Shown here in pieces: positions 26,019 through 34,684 of a stretch of 45,290 nucleotides of DNA (position 1 is the stretch's first letter; the number at the start of each line of letters is the position of its first letter). The DNA lies in assembly GCF_018332695.1 (NCBI RefSeq), contig NZ_BOQN01000054.1, positions 1 to 45,290 of the forward strand, given 5' to 3'. Source of the DNA: Paractinoplanes toevensis. GTDB lineage: Bacteria > Actinomycetota > Actinomycetes > Mycobacteriales > Micromonosporaceae. A program made the translations under genes and the position numbers. The notes beneath the pieces are model-generated. The model had not been told where the DNA came from. It searched no databases and saw nothing but the letters and a program-made list of their open reading frames with translations.

Positions 26019-27239
26019 TCAACCCAGCCAGTCGACTACCGGCGCGGCGCCGTCCTCCGCGCGCAGGCGGGCGGAGAGGGCCTGGGCGCGCGCGGCGTAG
26101 TGCGGGTTGGTGGTGACCTCGCGCAGCGCGGCGGTCAGCGCGCCCACCTCCAGGGGAATCGGTGGTGGGGCCGCGCCCAGCCGGTGCAGCCGGCGGGCCC
26201 AGAACGGCTGGTCGGCCAGCCGGGGAACCGCGATCGCCGGCACTCCGGCGCGCAGGCCGGCCGCGGTGGTGCCGGCGCCGCAGTGGTGCACGACCGCCGC
26301 GACCCGCGGGAACAGCCACTCGTGCGGCACCGCGCCGATGCTCAGTAGGTCGTCGCCGCCGCCGTCGGCGGCCAGGCCCGACCAGCCCGCCTGGAGCACG
26401 GCCCGAACACCCGCCCGGCGGACCGCGGTCACCACGATCTCGGCGAGTTCCGCGCCGCGGCCGGGGGCCATGCTGCCGAAGCCGATGAAAACCGGCTTCC
26501 CGTCCGCCAGGAAGGCCTCGAGTCCCTCGGGTGGCGGGGTGGGCGACGGCGGGGTGGGGGCCGGCCACCAGTAGCCGGTCACCCGCAGTGCGGGGTGCCA
26601 GTCCCGGGGGCGGGGCACCACCGCCGGGCTGAAGCCGTGAAACGTGGGTTCGCTGAACTCCTGCTCCCGGCGCAGCACCCGCAGGGACCGGCGGGGAAGA
26701 CCCAGCTCGTGGCGCAGGTCGCGGATCGTCGTGGCGTAGAGCGACTCCACCGCCCGGAACGTCAGGGCGCCCATCGCCAGGTTGCCCAGCGGGCCGAAGG
26801 ATCGGCCGCCGGTCAGCACCGGGCCGAACTCCCGCGACGGGTGCACCGGCTGGAGGAAGACCGCCGCCCGCCGTACGCCGAAGGCCTCGGCCACCTGATG
26901 GCCGAGCGGCGCGACCAGCGTGGAGAGCAGGATCGCGTCGGGTTTGTTCGCCTGCACGGCGGCCAGCACCCCGGCTGCCAGCTGCGCGACGAGGGGACGG
27001 GCCAGCGTGTACATCCGGGCGAGGGCTCGCGGGCCGCCGCCCTCGACGGCGAGCTCGAGGGTGGTGCGCAGGTCGCCGGGGATCGGGAGGAAGCCCAGGC
27101 CGAGCGCTTCGATCACGGCCCGGAACGGCTCGTGGGTGGCGATCGTGACCGCGTGGCCGGCCTCGCGGAGCCGGGCGGCCAGGCCGGTGTAGGGCGCGAC
27201 GTCACCCATCGAACCGGACGTGATGATCAGAACCCGCAT
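26019..27239 (-). CDS. UGT-type (GT1) glycosyltransferase
   Basis: 406 aa, a full GT-B enzyme. The N-terminal half starts MRVLIITSGSMGDVAPYTGL with an acceptor domain. The C-terminal half has VFIGFGSMAPGR and the nucleotide-sugar loop VVHHCGAGTTAAGLRAGVPAIAVP, then LADQPFWARR. This pattern fits actinomycete macrolide and sterol-type glycosyltransferases. The acceptor is unknown: a lipid or natural product. A GAGGG ribosome site and a 4-nt gap after the upstream membrane-protein gene indicate an operon. The decayed peroxidase gene follows on the same strand. Confidence 0.88.
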   Translation of the reverse strand: MRVLIITSGSMGDVAPYTGLAARLREAGHAVTIATHEPFRAVIEALGLGFLPIPGDLRTTLELAVEGGGPRALARMYTLARPLVAQLAAGVLAAVQANKPDAILLSTLVAPLGHQVAEAFGVRRAAVFLQPVHPSREFGPVLTGGRSFGPLGNLAMGALTFRAVESLYATTIRDLRHELGLPRRSLRVLRREQEFSEPTFHGFSPAVVPRPRDWHPALRVTGYWWPAPTPPSPTPPPEGLEAFLADGKPVFIGFGSMAPGRGAELAEIVVTAVRRAGVRAVLQAGWSGLAADGGGDDLLSIGAVPHEWLFPRVAAVVHHCGAGTTAAGLRAGVPAIAVPRLADQPFWARRLHRLGAAPPPIPLEVGALTAALREVTTNPHYAARAQALSARLRAEDGAAPVVDWLG

Positions 27240-27243
27240 GCCC

Positions 27244-27858
27244 TCAATTGTTCAGCAGGCCGGTGGCCGGCAGGCCGCAGGCGCGCTGGGCCTGGCGGGC
27301 GTGGCCGTTCACCGAGGCGGCGACCATCAGCAGCTCGGCGAAGCCGCCGCCCAGCACGGCGTTCTCGGCGCTTCCGGACGAGCCGAGCAGGTTGGCGATG
27401 TTGTCGACGTCGTCGGCCAGGCCGTTCACCGCGGAGCGCAGGTCGCGGTCGAACACCAGCATCCGGGCGCGGCCGCGCAGGTCGTCGGCCTCGCCGTGCA
27501 TCCCGTCCAGCTCCGCCTGGGTGACCCGGCCGTCGGACGCCGACGTCGAGGAACCGCCGAGGGTGGAGTTGTCGGCCATCGTCGAACAGACCGAATGCCG
27601 GGCGTACGCGTTGACCGCGGTCGCGCCGGCCCCGAGCGCCACGACCACGGCCGCGACCAGGCCGATGATCAGTAGCTTGTTCGGGCCGCGACGGGGTGGC
27701 GGGCCGTAGACCGGCGGTATCGGCCACGGCGCGGGGCCGGGCGGGTATCCCCAGCCGGGCCCCGGGCCGGGCGTGGCCTGGAAGTGTTCGGGTGGGGGCT
27801 GGAGGTACTGCGGGTGTCCCGGCGGCGCCCATGGCGACGGCGGCTGCTCCGGTTGCAT
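27244..27858 (-). CDS. Pro-rich single-pass membrane protein
   Basis: 204 aa. The N-terminal 55 residues are Pro/Gly-rich and presumably cytoplasmic. One TM helix (LLIIGLVAAVVVALGAGATAV) follows, then an extracytoplasmic helical domain with Cys near 92 and 194 that could pair. I do not recognise the domain; this Pro-rich plus TM layout is very common in actinomycetes. GGAGG precedes the ATG. The gene lies 4 nt upstream of the glycosyltransferase and is divergent from the GGDEF-EAL gene. Confidence 0.75.
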   Translation of the reverse strand: MQPEQPPSPWAPPGHPQYLQPPPEHFQATPGPGPGWGYPPGPAPWPIPPVYGPPPRRGPNKLLIIGLVAAVVVALGAGATAVNAYARHSVCSTMADNSTLGGSSTSASDGRVTQAELDGMHGEADDLRGRARMLVFDRDLRSAVNGLADDVDNIANLLGSSGSAENAVLGGGFAELLMVAASVNGHARQAQRACGLPATGLLNN

Positions 27859-27974
27859 CCGGCGGCACCTCCCTGCGATCTGTCGATCATGTGTCGCTTC
27901 GGCAGGTGCCGAGGAAAGCTGAGCGGCCCGGCCGCTTCCCTCAGGTTCGGGATCGATCGGCCGACGGTGGACAC

Positions 27975-30230
27975 ATGGTGCCGCTCCTCGTCTCCGCGAT
28001 CGCGGTCTCGCTCAGTGGTGCCTGGCTGGTGGCCGGCTTCTTCCACGAGTGGGCACACCCGGTGATCGGGTGGCTGCCGCTGCCGGTCACCTCGGTCCTC
28101 GCCGGGTACGCCTGCTGGGCCGCCACCCGCCGGGCCGGCCTGGACCCGAGCACCCGCCGCTTCTGGCGGCACCTGACGATCGCCTGCGCCCTGTTCACCG
28201 CGGGCATCATCGCCAACGCCGCCGACGCGGTGGGCGGCCCGGAACCCTCCCAGCGGGTCGGCCCGGCCGCCCTGGTCTTCTATCTCGGCGTACTCGTCCT
28301 GGTGATGTGGGCGCTGCTGCGACTGCCGTCGTGGCAGCGCAGCCGCAGCGACTGGCTCCGCTTCGGCGTCGACGCCTGCGTCGTGCTGATCACCGTGGCC
28401 GCGTTCGTCTGGCGGTTCTCGCTCCGCGACCACCAGGTCTGGGTCAAGCAGACCGGCTCGGCCGGCGCGATGCTGGCCATCGCCCTGCTGACCGCCCTGT
28501 CGATGGTCACCTTCATGAAGGTCGCGTTCGCCGGGGCCGGCCGGCTGGACCGGCGCGCCACGTACATTCTGGCGGTCGGCGCCGCTGTCGCCGCGTCGTT
28601 CGGCGGGATGTCGCCGTTCCTGATCGACAAGCCGTACCTGTCCAGCAGCCTCATCTCGGTGCCGGTGGCCGCGTTCGCCATCCAGCTCGCCGCGGTCAGC
28701 CAGGCCCGGGCCGGCAACCGCGCGCCCCGCGACCGCGGCGTCCACCGGCGGATCAGCGTCGTCCCCTACCTCGCGGTCGCGGTCACCGACGGCCTCCTGC
28801 TGACCACCAGCGCCCGGACCCCCGGCGAGACCAGGGCGATGCAGGTCGTCGTGGTCGCGCTGACCGTGCTGGTGATGAGCCGGCAGATCATCGCGCTGCG
28901 CGACAACAACCGCCTGATGGCGACGGTCGAGAGCCACCAGGCGGAACTCACCCGCCAGGCCACCCACGACAGCCTCACCGGGGTCGCGAACCGGGCCCTC
29001 CTCGAACAGCGCACCCGGGAACTGCTGGCGGACGGCGAGCCGATGCAGGTGCTCCTGTTCGACCTGGACGACTTCAAGACCGTCAACGACCGGCTCGGTC
29101 ACCAGGTCGGCGACCGGCTGATCGTCGAGACCAGCCGCCGGCTCACCGCCCTGGTAGGCGACGACGGCACCGTGGGCCGGCTCGGCGGGGACGAGTTCGC
29201 CGTGCTCCTGCCGGCCGGGCCGGACGTCGAGGCGCTGCTCGATCGCCTGGTCGCCGCGGTCGGCGAACCGGTCGACCTGGCCGGGAACCTGATGGTCACC
29301 GGCGTCAGCGCCGGCATCACCCGCAGCCGGGCCGGCGACGACCCGGCCGAGCTGCTGCGCCGTGCGGACGTGGCGATGTACGCGGCGAAGGCGGCCGGCG
29401 GCAACCAGTGGCACTGGTTCGACCCGGGCATGGACCGGGCCGCCGACGAGGCCGCCCGGATGGCCGCCGAGCTGAGCCAGGCCCTGCTCCGTGACCAGAT
29501 CTTCGTGCTGTTCCAGCCGATCGTCGACCTGAACACCGGCACCGCGGTCGGCGCCGAGATGCTGATGCGCTGGCGCCACCCCGAGCAGGGGCTGATCCCG
29601 CCGGACGTCTTCATCCCGGTCGCGGAGCGCACCGGCACCATCATCGAGCTGGGCCGGTGGGTGTTCGAACAGGCCTGCCTCCGGTCCGCCGACTGGGACC
29701 GCCGCTTCGGCACCGCCGCCCCCGAGAAGATCAGCGTGAACGTGTCGGCCCGCCAGCTCGCCGACCCGGCCTTCGTCGCGACGGTCCGGGACATCCTCGA
29801 CCGCACCGGCGCCGATCCGGCCCACCTGATGATCGAGGTGACCGAGACCGCGGTGCTCGACACCGGGGACGCGCTCACCCGGCTGGATGCCCTCCGCGCG
29901 CTCGGCCTGCGGGTGGCCCTGGACGACTTCGGCACCGGCCACTCGTCGCTGAGCCTGCTGCTGGACCTGCCGGTGGACGTTCTGAAGGTGGACAAGTCCT
30001 TCGTCAGCGGCGAGGCCGCCGAGCACGCCGGCGCGATCGTGGTCCGCAACCTGATCGGCTTCACCGACGACTTCGGCATCGACGCGGTCGCCGAGGGCGT
30101 GGAGACCAGCGCCCAGGCCGACCGTCTGCGCAGCGCCGGCTACCGGCTCGCCCAGGGTTATCTCTTCGGCCGCCCGATGCCGGCCGCCGACTTCGAGGCC
30201 TCGTTCCGGCGAGCGACCGCGGCCGCCTGA
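27975..30230 (+). CDS. Membrane GGDEF-EAL protein with EML variant
   Basis: 751 aa from ATG 27975; the longer open frame upstream overlaps the divergent gene. Residues 1-310 hold about eight membrane helices. GGDEF is intact at 404-408, with LDDFKTVNDRLGHQVGD before it. The EAL domain reads E528-M-L instead of EAL but keeps the metal Glu, VTETAV, LDDFGTGHSS, LKVDKSFV and AEGVET, so phosphodiesterase activity is still plausible. It has the same architecture as the gene at 17369-19627 but clearly diverged sequence. No ribosome site is obvious. Confidence 0.9.
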   Translation: MVPLLVSAIAVSLSGAWLVAGFFHEWAHPVIGWLPLPVTSVLAGYACWAATRRAGLDPSTRRFWRHLTIACALFTAGIIANAADAVGGPEPSQRVGPAALVFYLGVLVLVMWALLRLPSWQRSRSDWLRFGVDACVVLITVAAFVWRFSLRDHQVWVKQTGSAGAMLAIALLTALSMVTFMKVAFAGAGRLDRRATYILAVGAAVAASFGGMSPFLIDKPYLSSSLISVPVAAFAIQLAAVSQARAGNRAPRDRGVHRRISVVPYLAVAVTDGLLLTTSARTPGETRAMQVVVVALTVLVMSRQIIALRDNNRLMATVESHQAELTRQATHDSLTGVANRALLEQRTRELLADGEPMQVLLFDLDDFKTVNDRLGHQVGDRLIVETSRRLTALVGDDGTVGRLGGDEFAVLLPAGPDVEALLDRLVAAVGEPVDLAGNLMVTGVSAGITRSRAGDDPAELLRRADVAMYAAKAAGGNQWHWFDPGMDRAADEAARMAAELSQALLRDQIFVLFQPIVDLNTGTAVGAEMLMRWRHPEQGLIPPDVFIPVAERTGTIIELGRWVFEQACLRSADWDRRFGTAAPEKISVNVSARQLADPAFVATVRDILDRTGADPAHLMIEVTETAVLDTGDALTRLDALRALGLRVALDDFGTGHSSLSLLLDLPVDVLKVDKSFVSGEAAEHAGAIVVRNLIGFTDDFGIDAVAEGVETSAQADRLRSAGYRLAQGYLFGRPMPAADFEASFRRATAAA

Positions 30231-30277
30231 CGGCGGTCGCCTGAACAGTGCGCCGTTTCGGGAGCATGCGCGGCGGA

Positions 30278-30289
30278 TAGGTTGAGGAC
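30278..30289 (+). promoter_or_regulatory. Leaderless -10 of gluconokinase gene
   Basis: TAGGTT (30278-30283) stands 6 nt before ATG 30290. A GAGGA sequence ends only 1 nt before the ATG, too close to act as a ribosome site. Confidence 0.45.
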
Positions 30290-31879
30290 ATGACGGACGT
30301 CGTGATCGGGATCGACACCGGGACCACCGCCACCAAAGGGATCGCCGCCGGGCTCGACGGCAAGCTGCGCGCGCACGTTTCGGTGCATTACCCGCTGGCC
30401 GTGCCGGCCGCCGGGCGGGCCGAGCTCGACCCGGCGCACCTGCGCGACGCCGCCGTCAAGGCGCTCACCGACGTGGCCGCCGCCTGCCGGGACAACGGCG
30501 ACCGGGTCGTCGCGGTCAGCCTCAGCGCGTTCCTGCACGCCCTGGTGCCGATGGACACCGCCGGAAACCCGCTCGGACCGCTGGTCACCTGGGCCGACGC
30601 CCGCTCCGGCGAGCAGTGCGACCGCATCCTCGAAGCGGGCCAGGCCAAGTCGCTGCAGGCCCGCACCGGCACCCCGGTGCACCCGATGTCGCCGCTCACC
30701 AAGCTGGCCTGGTGGCGCGACAACGACCCGGACCTACTGCGGGACACCCCGCGCTGGGGCGGCGTGAAGGAACTGATCCTCTCCGCGCTCACCGACGAAC
30801 CGTTCCTGCTCGACCTGTCGGTCGCCTCCGGCACCGGCCTCTACGACATCCACGCCCGGCGCTGGGACCCGGAGGCGCTCGAGATCGCCGGGGCCCGGGT
30901 CGGGCAGCTCGCCGAGGTGGTGCCGACCACCACGGTGCTGCGGCTCAAGAAGGGTCTCGCCGGTCTGCCCGACGGGCTCCCGCTGATCATCGGGGCCGCC
31001 GACGGCCCGCTCGCCAACCTGGGCGTCGGGGCCACCCCGGCCGGGGTCGCGGCCATTTCTCTCGGCACCAGCGGAGCCTTGCGTACGGTCGTCGACCGGC
31101 CGACCGCCGACGCCGACGGCCGGCTGTTCTGCTACGCGCTCACCGAGGACCGGTGGGTGATCGGCGGGGCCGTCAACAACGCCGGCTCGGTGGTGCGCTG
31201 GGCCGGGCAGAGCTTCGCGGCCGGGTTCGAACGACCCGGTGCCGAGGGGGAGGACGCCGACGAACTCGACGCCGCCCTGCTCATGGAGGCACAGAGCGCG
31301 CCACCCGGCAGCGACGGGCTGCTCTGCCTGCCCTACCTGCTCGGCGAGCGGGCACCCTGGTGGCGGTCCGGGCTACGCGGCGCCTACCTCGGGCTGCGTC
31401 GCGAACACGGGCGGGCTCACCTCGTACGCTCCGCGGTTGAAGGGGTTTGCCAGCAGTTGGCCCTGGTGCGGGACTCGTTCGCGACGGAGGGGTTCGCCGT
31501 GAGCGAGGTGCGCGCCACCGGCGGTGCGGTCGCCTCCGAACTGTGGGTGGGAGTGCTCGCGGCCGCCCTCGACCTGCCGGTCGCGGTGGCCGACACCCCC
31601 GAGGGCACCGCGCTCGGTGCCTGCCTGCTCGGCTGGCACGCGGTGGGCGAACTGCCCGACCTCGACCACGCCGCCGCGCTCATCGGAATCGGCGAACCGA
31701 CCGTGCCCGACCCGAAGAACGCCGACCTCTACCGGCGGCTGCGGCCCCTCATCGAACAGTCCGCCCTCGCGATGATCGACACCGTCAAGGAACTCGACCG
31801 GCTCGCCCCGCCGCCGACGCCTGCGATTCCCGTCACCGGCGGCCGCGTTGACGCCACGCACGGCGGTGAGAAAGAGTGA
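30290..31879 (+). CDS. FGGY-family carbohydrate kinase, probably gluconokinase
   Basis: 529 aa. FGGY motifs: GIDTGTTATKG (phosphate loop), LVTWADARS, GAADGPLANLGVG, the C-terminal signature GTSGALRTV and the nucleotide-binding ATGGAVASELW. The 'HPMSPLTKLAWW' and 'FCYAL' surroundings resemble gluconate kinases more than xylulose or glycerol kinases. The protein would phosphorylate gluconate to 6-phosphogluconate in the cytosol. The C-terminus is ~25 residues longer than the core. Its stop abuts the cobalamin riboswitch. Confidence 0.85.
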   Translation: MTDVVIGIDTGTTATKGIAAGLDGKLRAHVSVHYPLAVPAAGRAELDPAHLRDAAVKALTDVAAACRDNGDRVVAVSLSAFLHALVPMDTAGNPLGPLVTWADARSGEQCDRILEAGQAKSLQARTGTPVHPMSPLTKLAWWRDNDPDLLRDTPRWGGVKELILSALTDEPFLLDLSVASGTGLYDIHARRWDPEALEIAGARVGQLAEVVPTTTVLRLKKGLAGLPDGLPLIIGAADGPLANLGVGATPAGVAAISLGTSGALRTVVDRPTADADGRLFCYALTEDRWVIGGAVNNAGSVVRWAGQSFAAGFERPGAEGEDADELDAALLMEAQSAPPGSDGLLCLPYLLGERAPWWRSGLRGAYLGLRREHGRAHLVRSAVEGVCQQLALVRDSFATEGFAVSEVRATGGAVASELWVGVLAAALDLPVAVADTPEGTALGACLLGWHAVGELPDLDHAAALIGIGEPTVPDPKNADLYRRLRPLIEQSALAMIDTVKELDRLAPPPTPAIPVTGGRVDATHGGEKE

Positions 31880-32040
31880 CAGCCGAGCGGTAGCGGAGGA
31901 ACCCGGTGAAAATCCGGGACGGTCCCGCCACTGTGACCGGGAAGCGACTCGCGGTGTTGTGCCACGGCCGGCGACGGCCGGAAGGCGCGCGGGCTCGTGG
32001 TGATCCGGGAGCCAGGAGACTCCGGCCGCTCGTGACACCG
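31880..32040 (+). ncRNA. Cobalamin riboswitch
   Basis: Conserved AdoCbl-aptamer blocks are present: GAACCCGGTGAAAATCCGGG (31900-31919), GGTCCCGCCACTGTGACCGG, and the B12 box GCCAGGAGACTCC (32011-32023). It begins at the stop of the gluconokinase gene and ends ~27 nt before the ribosome site (AGGAGGGA, 32067) of the chelatase gene. Control of translation start is the likely mode, as I see no terminator stem with a T-run. Confidence 0.95.
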
Positions 32041-32078
32041 GTCGCGTGGGCGTGGACACCCGCGCAGGAGGGACTTTC

Positions 32079-34100
32079 GTGACGCCGTACCCGTTCTCGG
32101 CCGTGGTCGGACTGACCGACCTGAGGCTCGCACTGCTGTTGACCGCCGTCTCGCCGCACGTCGGCGGAGTGCTGGTGCGAGGCGAGAAGGGCACCGCGAA
32201 GAGCACCGTCGTCCGCGCCCTGGCCGCGCTGCTGCCGCCGGTCTCGGTCGTGCGCGGCTGCCGCTTCGCCTGCGACCCGGCGGCCCCCGACCCGCAGTGC
32301 CCCGACGGGCCGCACCCCGCCGACTCGCCGGCGCTCTCGCGCCCGTCGGCGCTCGTCGAGCTCCCGGTGGGAGCCACCGAGGACCGCGTCGTGGGCACTC
32401 TGGACATTCAGCGTGCGCTGGCCGACGGCGTCAAGGCGTACGAGCCGGGGCTGCTCGCCGCGGCCCATCGCGGAGTTCTGTACGTCGACGAAGTGAACCT
32501 GCTCCCCGACCACCTCGTCGACCTGCTGCTGGACGCGGCCGCGATGGGACGCGCGCACGTCGAGCGGGACGGGGTGTCGGTCAAGCACGCGGCCCGGTTC
32601 CTGCTGGTCGGCACCATGAACCCGGAGGAGGGCGAGCCCCGGCCGCAGCTCGTCGACCGGTTCGGGCTGGTCGTCACCGTGGCGGCACCCCGCGAGGCGA
32701 AGGAGCGGGCCGAGGTCGTCCGGCGGCGGCTCGCCTACGAGGCCGATCCGGACGTGTTCGCGGCGCGCTTCGCCGACGACGAGTCGGAGATCGCCGGACA
32801 GATCGTCGCCGCGCGGGCCCGGCTGCCCCGGGTGGTCCTGCCCGACCACGAGCTCGACCGGATCGCCCGGGTCTGCCTGGCCTACGGCGTCGACGGGATG
32901 CGCGCCGACATCGTGGTGGCCCGCTGCGCGGTGGCCCTCGCCGCCTGGAACGGCCGGGACGTGGTCACCGCCGATGACGTACGGGATGCGGCGCGGCTGG
33001 CGCTCCCGCACCGGCGCCGGAAGGACCCGCTCGACCCGCCCGGCACCGACGAGGAACGTCTTGACGACGCGCTCGAGCAGGCGGCCACGGAGTCGGAGCA
33101 GGACGGTGATGACGATCCCGAGCCCGACGGCGGCCCCGGCGGGGGACCGCCGCCGCCACCGGACCCCGACGGGCCGCCGGCCGGTGGACCCCCTCCCGGG
33201 GCGGCCACCGAGCAGCGTGACAGCGGCCCGGGCGACTCCGGCCCGCGTGGCCGGAGCGACTCCGGTCCGGAGCAGACTGGCAGCGACTCCGACCCGGGCG
33301 ACAAATCCGAAAAGTCGGTTACGGGGTCGGCGGCTGCGGCCGGGAACGCCTATCGGACCCGTACGCTCCGAATTTCTTCTCGCGGAACCGGCGGTCATTC
33401 CGGACGCCGCTCGCCGTCGATCGCCCGCCGGGGGCGGGTGATCGGATCCCGGGTGCCGGTCGGCAAGCTGGCCGGCGCGCCCCACCTGCCCGCCACCCTG
33501 CGGGCCGCGCTGCACCGCGGCGACCGCGTCGTGCGGCCGCGTGACCTGCGCGAGGCCGTGCACGTCGGGCGGGAGTCCAACCTGGTCCTGTTCGTGGTGG
33601 ACGCCTCCGGATCGATGGCCGCCCGCCGCCGGATGACCGTGGTGAAGACCGCCGTGCTGTCGCTGCTGCGGGACGCCTACCAGCGGCGCGACCGGATCGG
33701 CATGATCACCTTCCGGGGGCACGAGGCCGAGCAGGTGCTGCCGCCGACCTCCAGCCACGAGGTGGGAGTGTTGCGGCTCGCGTCGCTGCGGACCGGCGGG
33801 CGTACGCCCCTCGCGGCCGGCCTCCGCGCCGCCGCCGCGACCATCGCCACCGAGCGGCGCCGCGATCCGCGCCGCCGCCCCCTGCTGATCGTCGTCACCG
33901 ACGGCCGCGCCACCAGCGGACCCGACCCGGTGACCGTCGCGCCCGCCCTGGCCGGCGTCGCCGCGGTGGTCGTCGACTGCGAGTCCGGGCCGGTCCGGCT
34001 GGGACTGGCCGGCCGCCTGGCCGCCGCCCTCGACGCCGACCTGATGCCCCTCGACCAGCTCGAAGCCGGCGCCGGCGCCGCACCCCGGAGGGTTGCCTGA
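32079..34100 (+). CDS. AAA+/VWA metal chelatase (putative cobaltochelatase-type) subunit
   Basis: 673 aa from GTG 32079, with AGGAGGGA 6 nt upstream. The N-terminus is a magnesium-chelatase-I-like AAA+ ATPase (about 1-320): Walker A GEKGTAKST at 35-43, VLYVDEVNLL and GTMNPEEGEPRPQLVDRFGL. Next is a disordered acidic Pro/Gly/Ser linker (about 325-450). The C-terminal VWA domain has the MIDAS motif D508-A-S-G-S. It thus fuses BchI-like and BchD-like parts in one chain, as in many actinomycete cobalamin operons. It would power metal insertion together with a CobN-type subunit, which is not in the window. The riboswitch position supports a cobalamin role. Confidence 0.9.
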   Translation: MTPYPFSAVVGLTDLRLALLLTAVSPHVGGVLVRGEKGTAKSTVVRALAALLPPVSVVRGCRFACDPAAPDPQCPDGPHPADSPALSRPSALVELPVGATEDRVVGTLDIQRALADGVKAYEPGLLAAAHRGVLYVDEVNLLPDHLVDLLLDAAAMGRAHVERDGVSVKHAARFLLVGTMNPEEGEPRPQLVDRFGLVVTVAAPREAKERAEVVRRRLAYEADPDVFAARFADDESEIAGQIVAARARLPRVVLPDHELDRIARVCLAYGVDGMRADIVVARCAVALAAWNGRDVVTADDVRDAARLALPHRRRKDPLDPPGTDEERLDDALEQAATESEQDGDDDPEPDGGPGGGPPPPPDPDGPPAGGPPPGAATEQRDSGPGDSGPRGRSDSGPEQTGSDSDPGDKSEKSVTGSAAAAGNAYRTRTLRISSRGTGGHSGRRSPSIARRGRVIGSRVPVGKLAGAPHLPATLRAALHRGDRVVRPRDLREAVHVGRESNLVLFVVDASGSMAARRRMTVVKTAVLSLLRDAYQRRDRIGMITFRGHEAEQVLPPTSSHEVGVLRLASLRTGGRTPLAAGLRAAAATIATERRRDPRRRPLLIVVTDGRATSGPDPVTVAPALAGVAAVVVDCESGPVRLGLAGRLAAALDADLMPLDQLEAGAGAAPRRVA

Positions 34101-34684
34101 TGCCGCAGGGCAAAGTCAGCGTGGTGCCGGACGACGGCCTCACCACCCGGCAGCGGCGGCGGCAGGCCGTGCTCGCCGTGCACACCGGGCACGGCAAGGG
34201 TAAATCGACGGCGGCGTTCGGGATGGCGCTGCGGGCGTGGAGCGCGGGCTGGCCGATCGGCGTGTTCCAGTTCGTGAAGTCGGAGAAGTGGAAGGTCGGC
34301 GAGGAGCAGGCCCTCAAGTCCCTCGGCAACGTCACCTGGCACAAGATGGGCGAGGGCTGGTCCTGGATCCAGCGGGCCGGCACCGAGCGCGACCACGCCG
34401 CCGAGGCCGCCGAGGGCTGGGCGCAGATCAAGCGTGACCTGGCCGCCGAGACGTACAAATTCCTGGTGCTGGACGAGTTCACCTACCCCATGAAGTGGGG
34501 CTGGGTCGACGTCGACGACGTCGTCGCCACACTGGCCGCCCGCCCCGGCGTCCAGCACGTGGTGATCACCGGCCGGGACGCGGCACCGGCCCTGCTGGAA
34601 GCCGCCGACCTGGTCACCGAGATGACGAAGGTCAAGCATCCGATGGACGCCGGCCGCAAGGGACAGCAGGGCATCGAGTGGTGA
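34100..34684 (+). CDS. cobO: Cob(I)yrinic acid a,c-diamide adenosyltransferase
   Basis: 194 aa. The BtuR/CobO family P-loop is GHGKGKSTAAFG, followed by FQFVKSEKWKVGEE, TWHKMGEGWSW and LDEFTYPMKWGW, and the C-terminal EMTKVKHPMDAGRKGQQGIEW, all diagnostic. It transfers the adenosyl group of ATP to the corrinoid cobalt. Its ATG shares one base with the chelatase stop (TGATG) and its own stop overlaps the next gene, so translation is coupled. Control comes from the riboswitch upstream. Confidence 0.96.
   Translation: MPQGKVSVVPDDGLTTRQRRRQAVLAVHTGHGKGKSTAAFGMALRAWSAGWPIGVFQFVKSEKWKVGEEQALKSLGNVTWHKMGEGWSWIQRAGTERDHAAEAAEGWAQIKRDLAAETYKFLVLDEFTYPMKWGWVDVDDVVATLAARPGVQHVVITGRDAAPALLEAADLVTEMTKVKHPMDAGRKGQQGIEW

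Noticed and set aside
25747..26568. 273-codon frame including the head of the broken peroxidase
   Set aside because: Only its last ~59 codons are real (from ATG 25923); the rest is antisense-frame noise within the glycosyltransferase gene.
27669..30026. Very long minus-strand open frame (785 codons)
   Set aside because: It is antisense to the GGDEF-EAL gene; its translation is an Arg/Gly/Val/His-rich shadow with no domain pattern, while the plus frame has all catalytic motifs.
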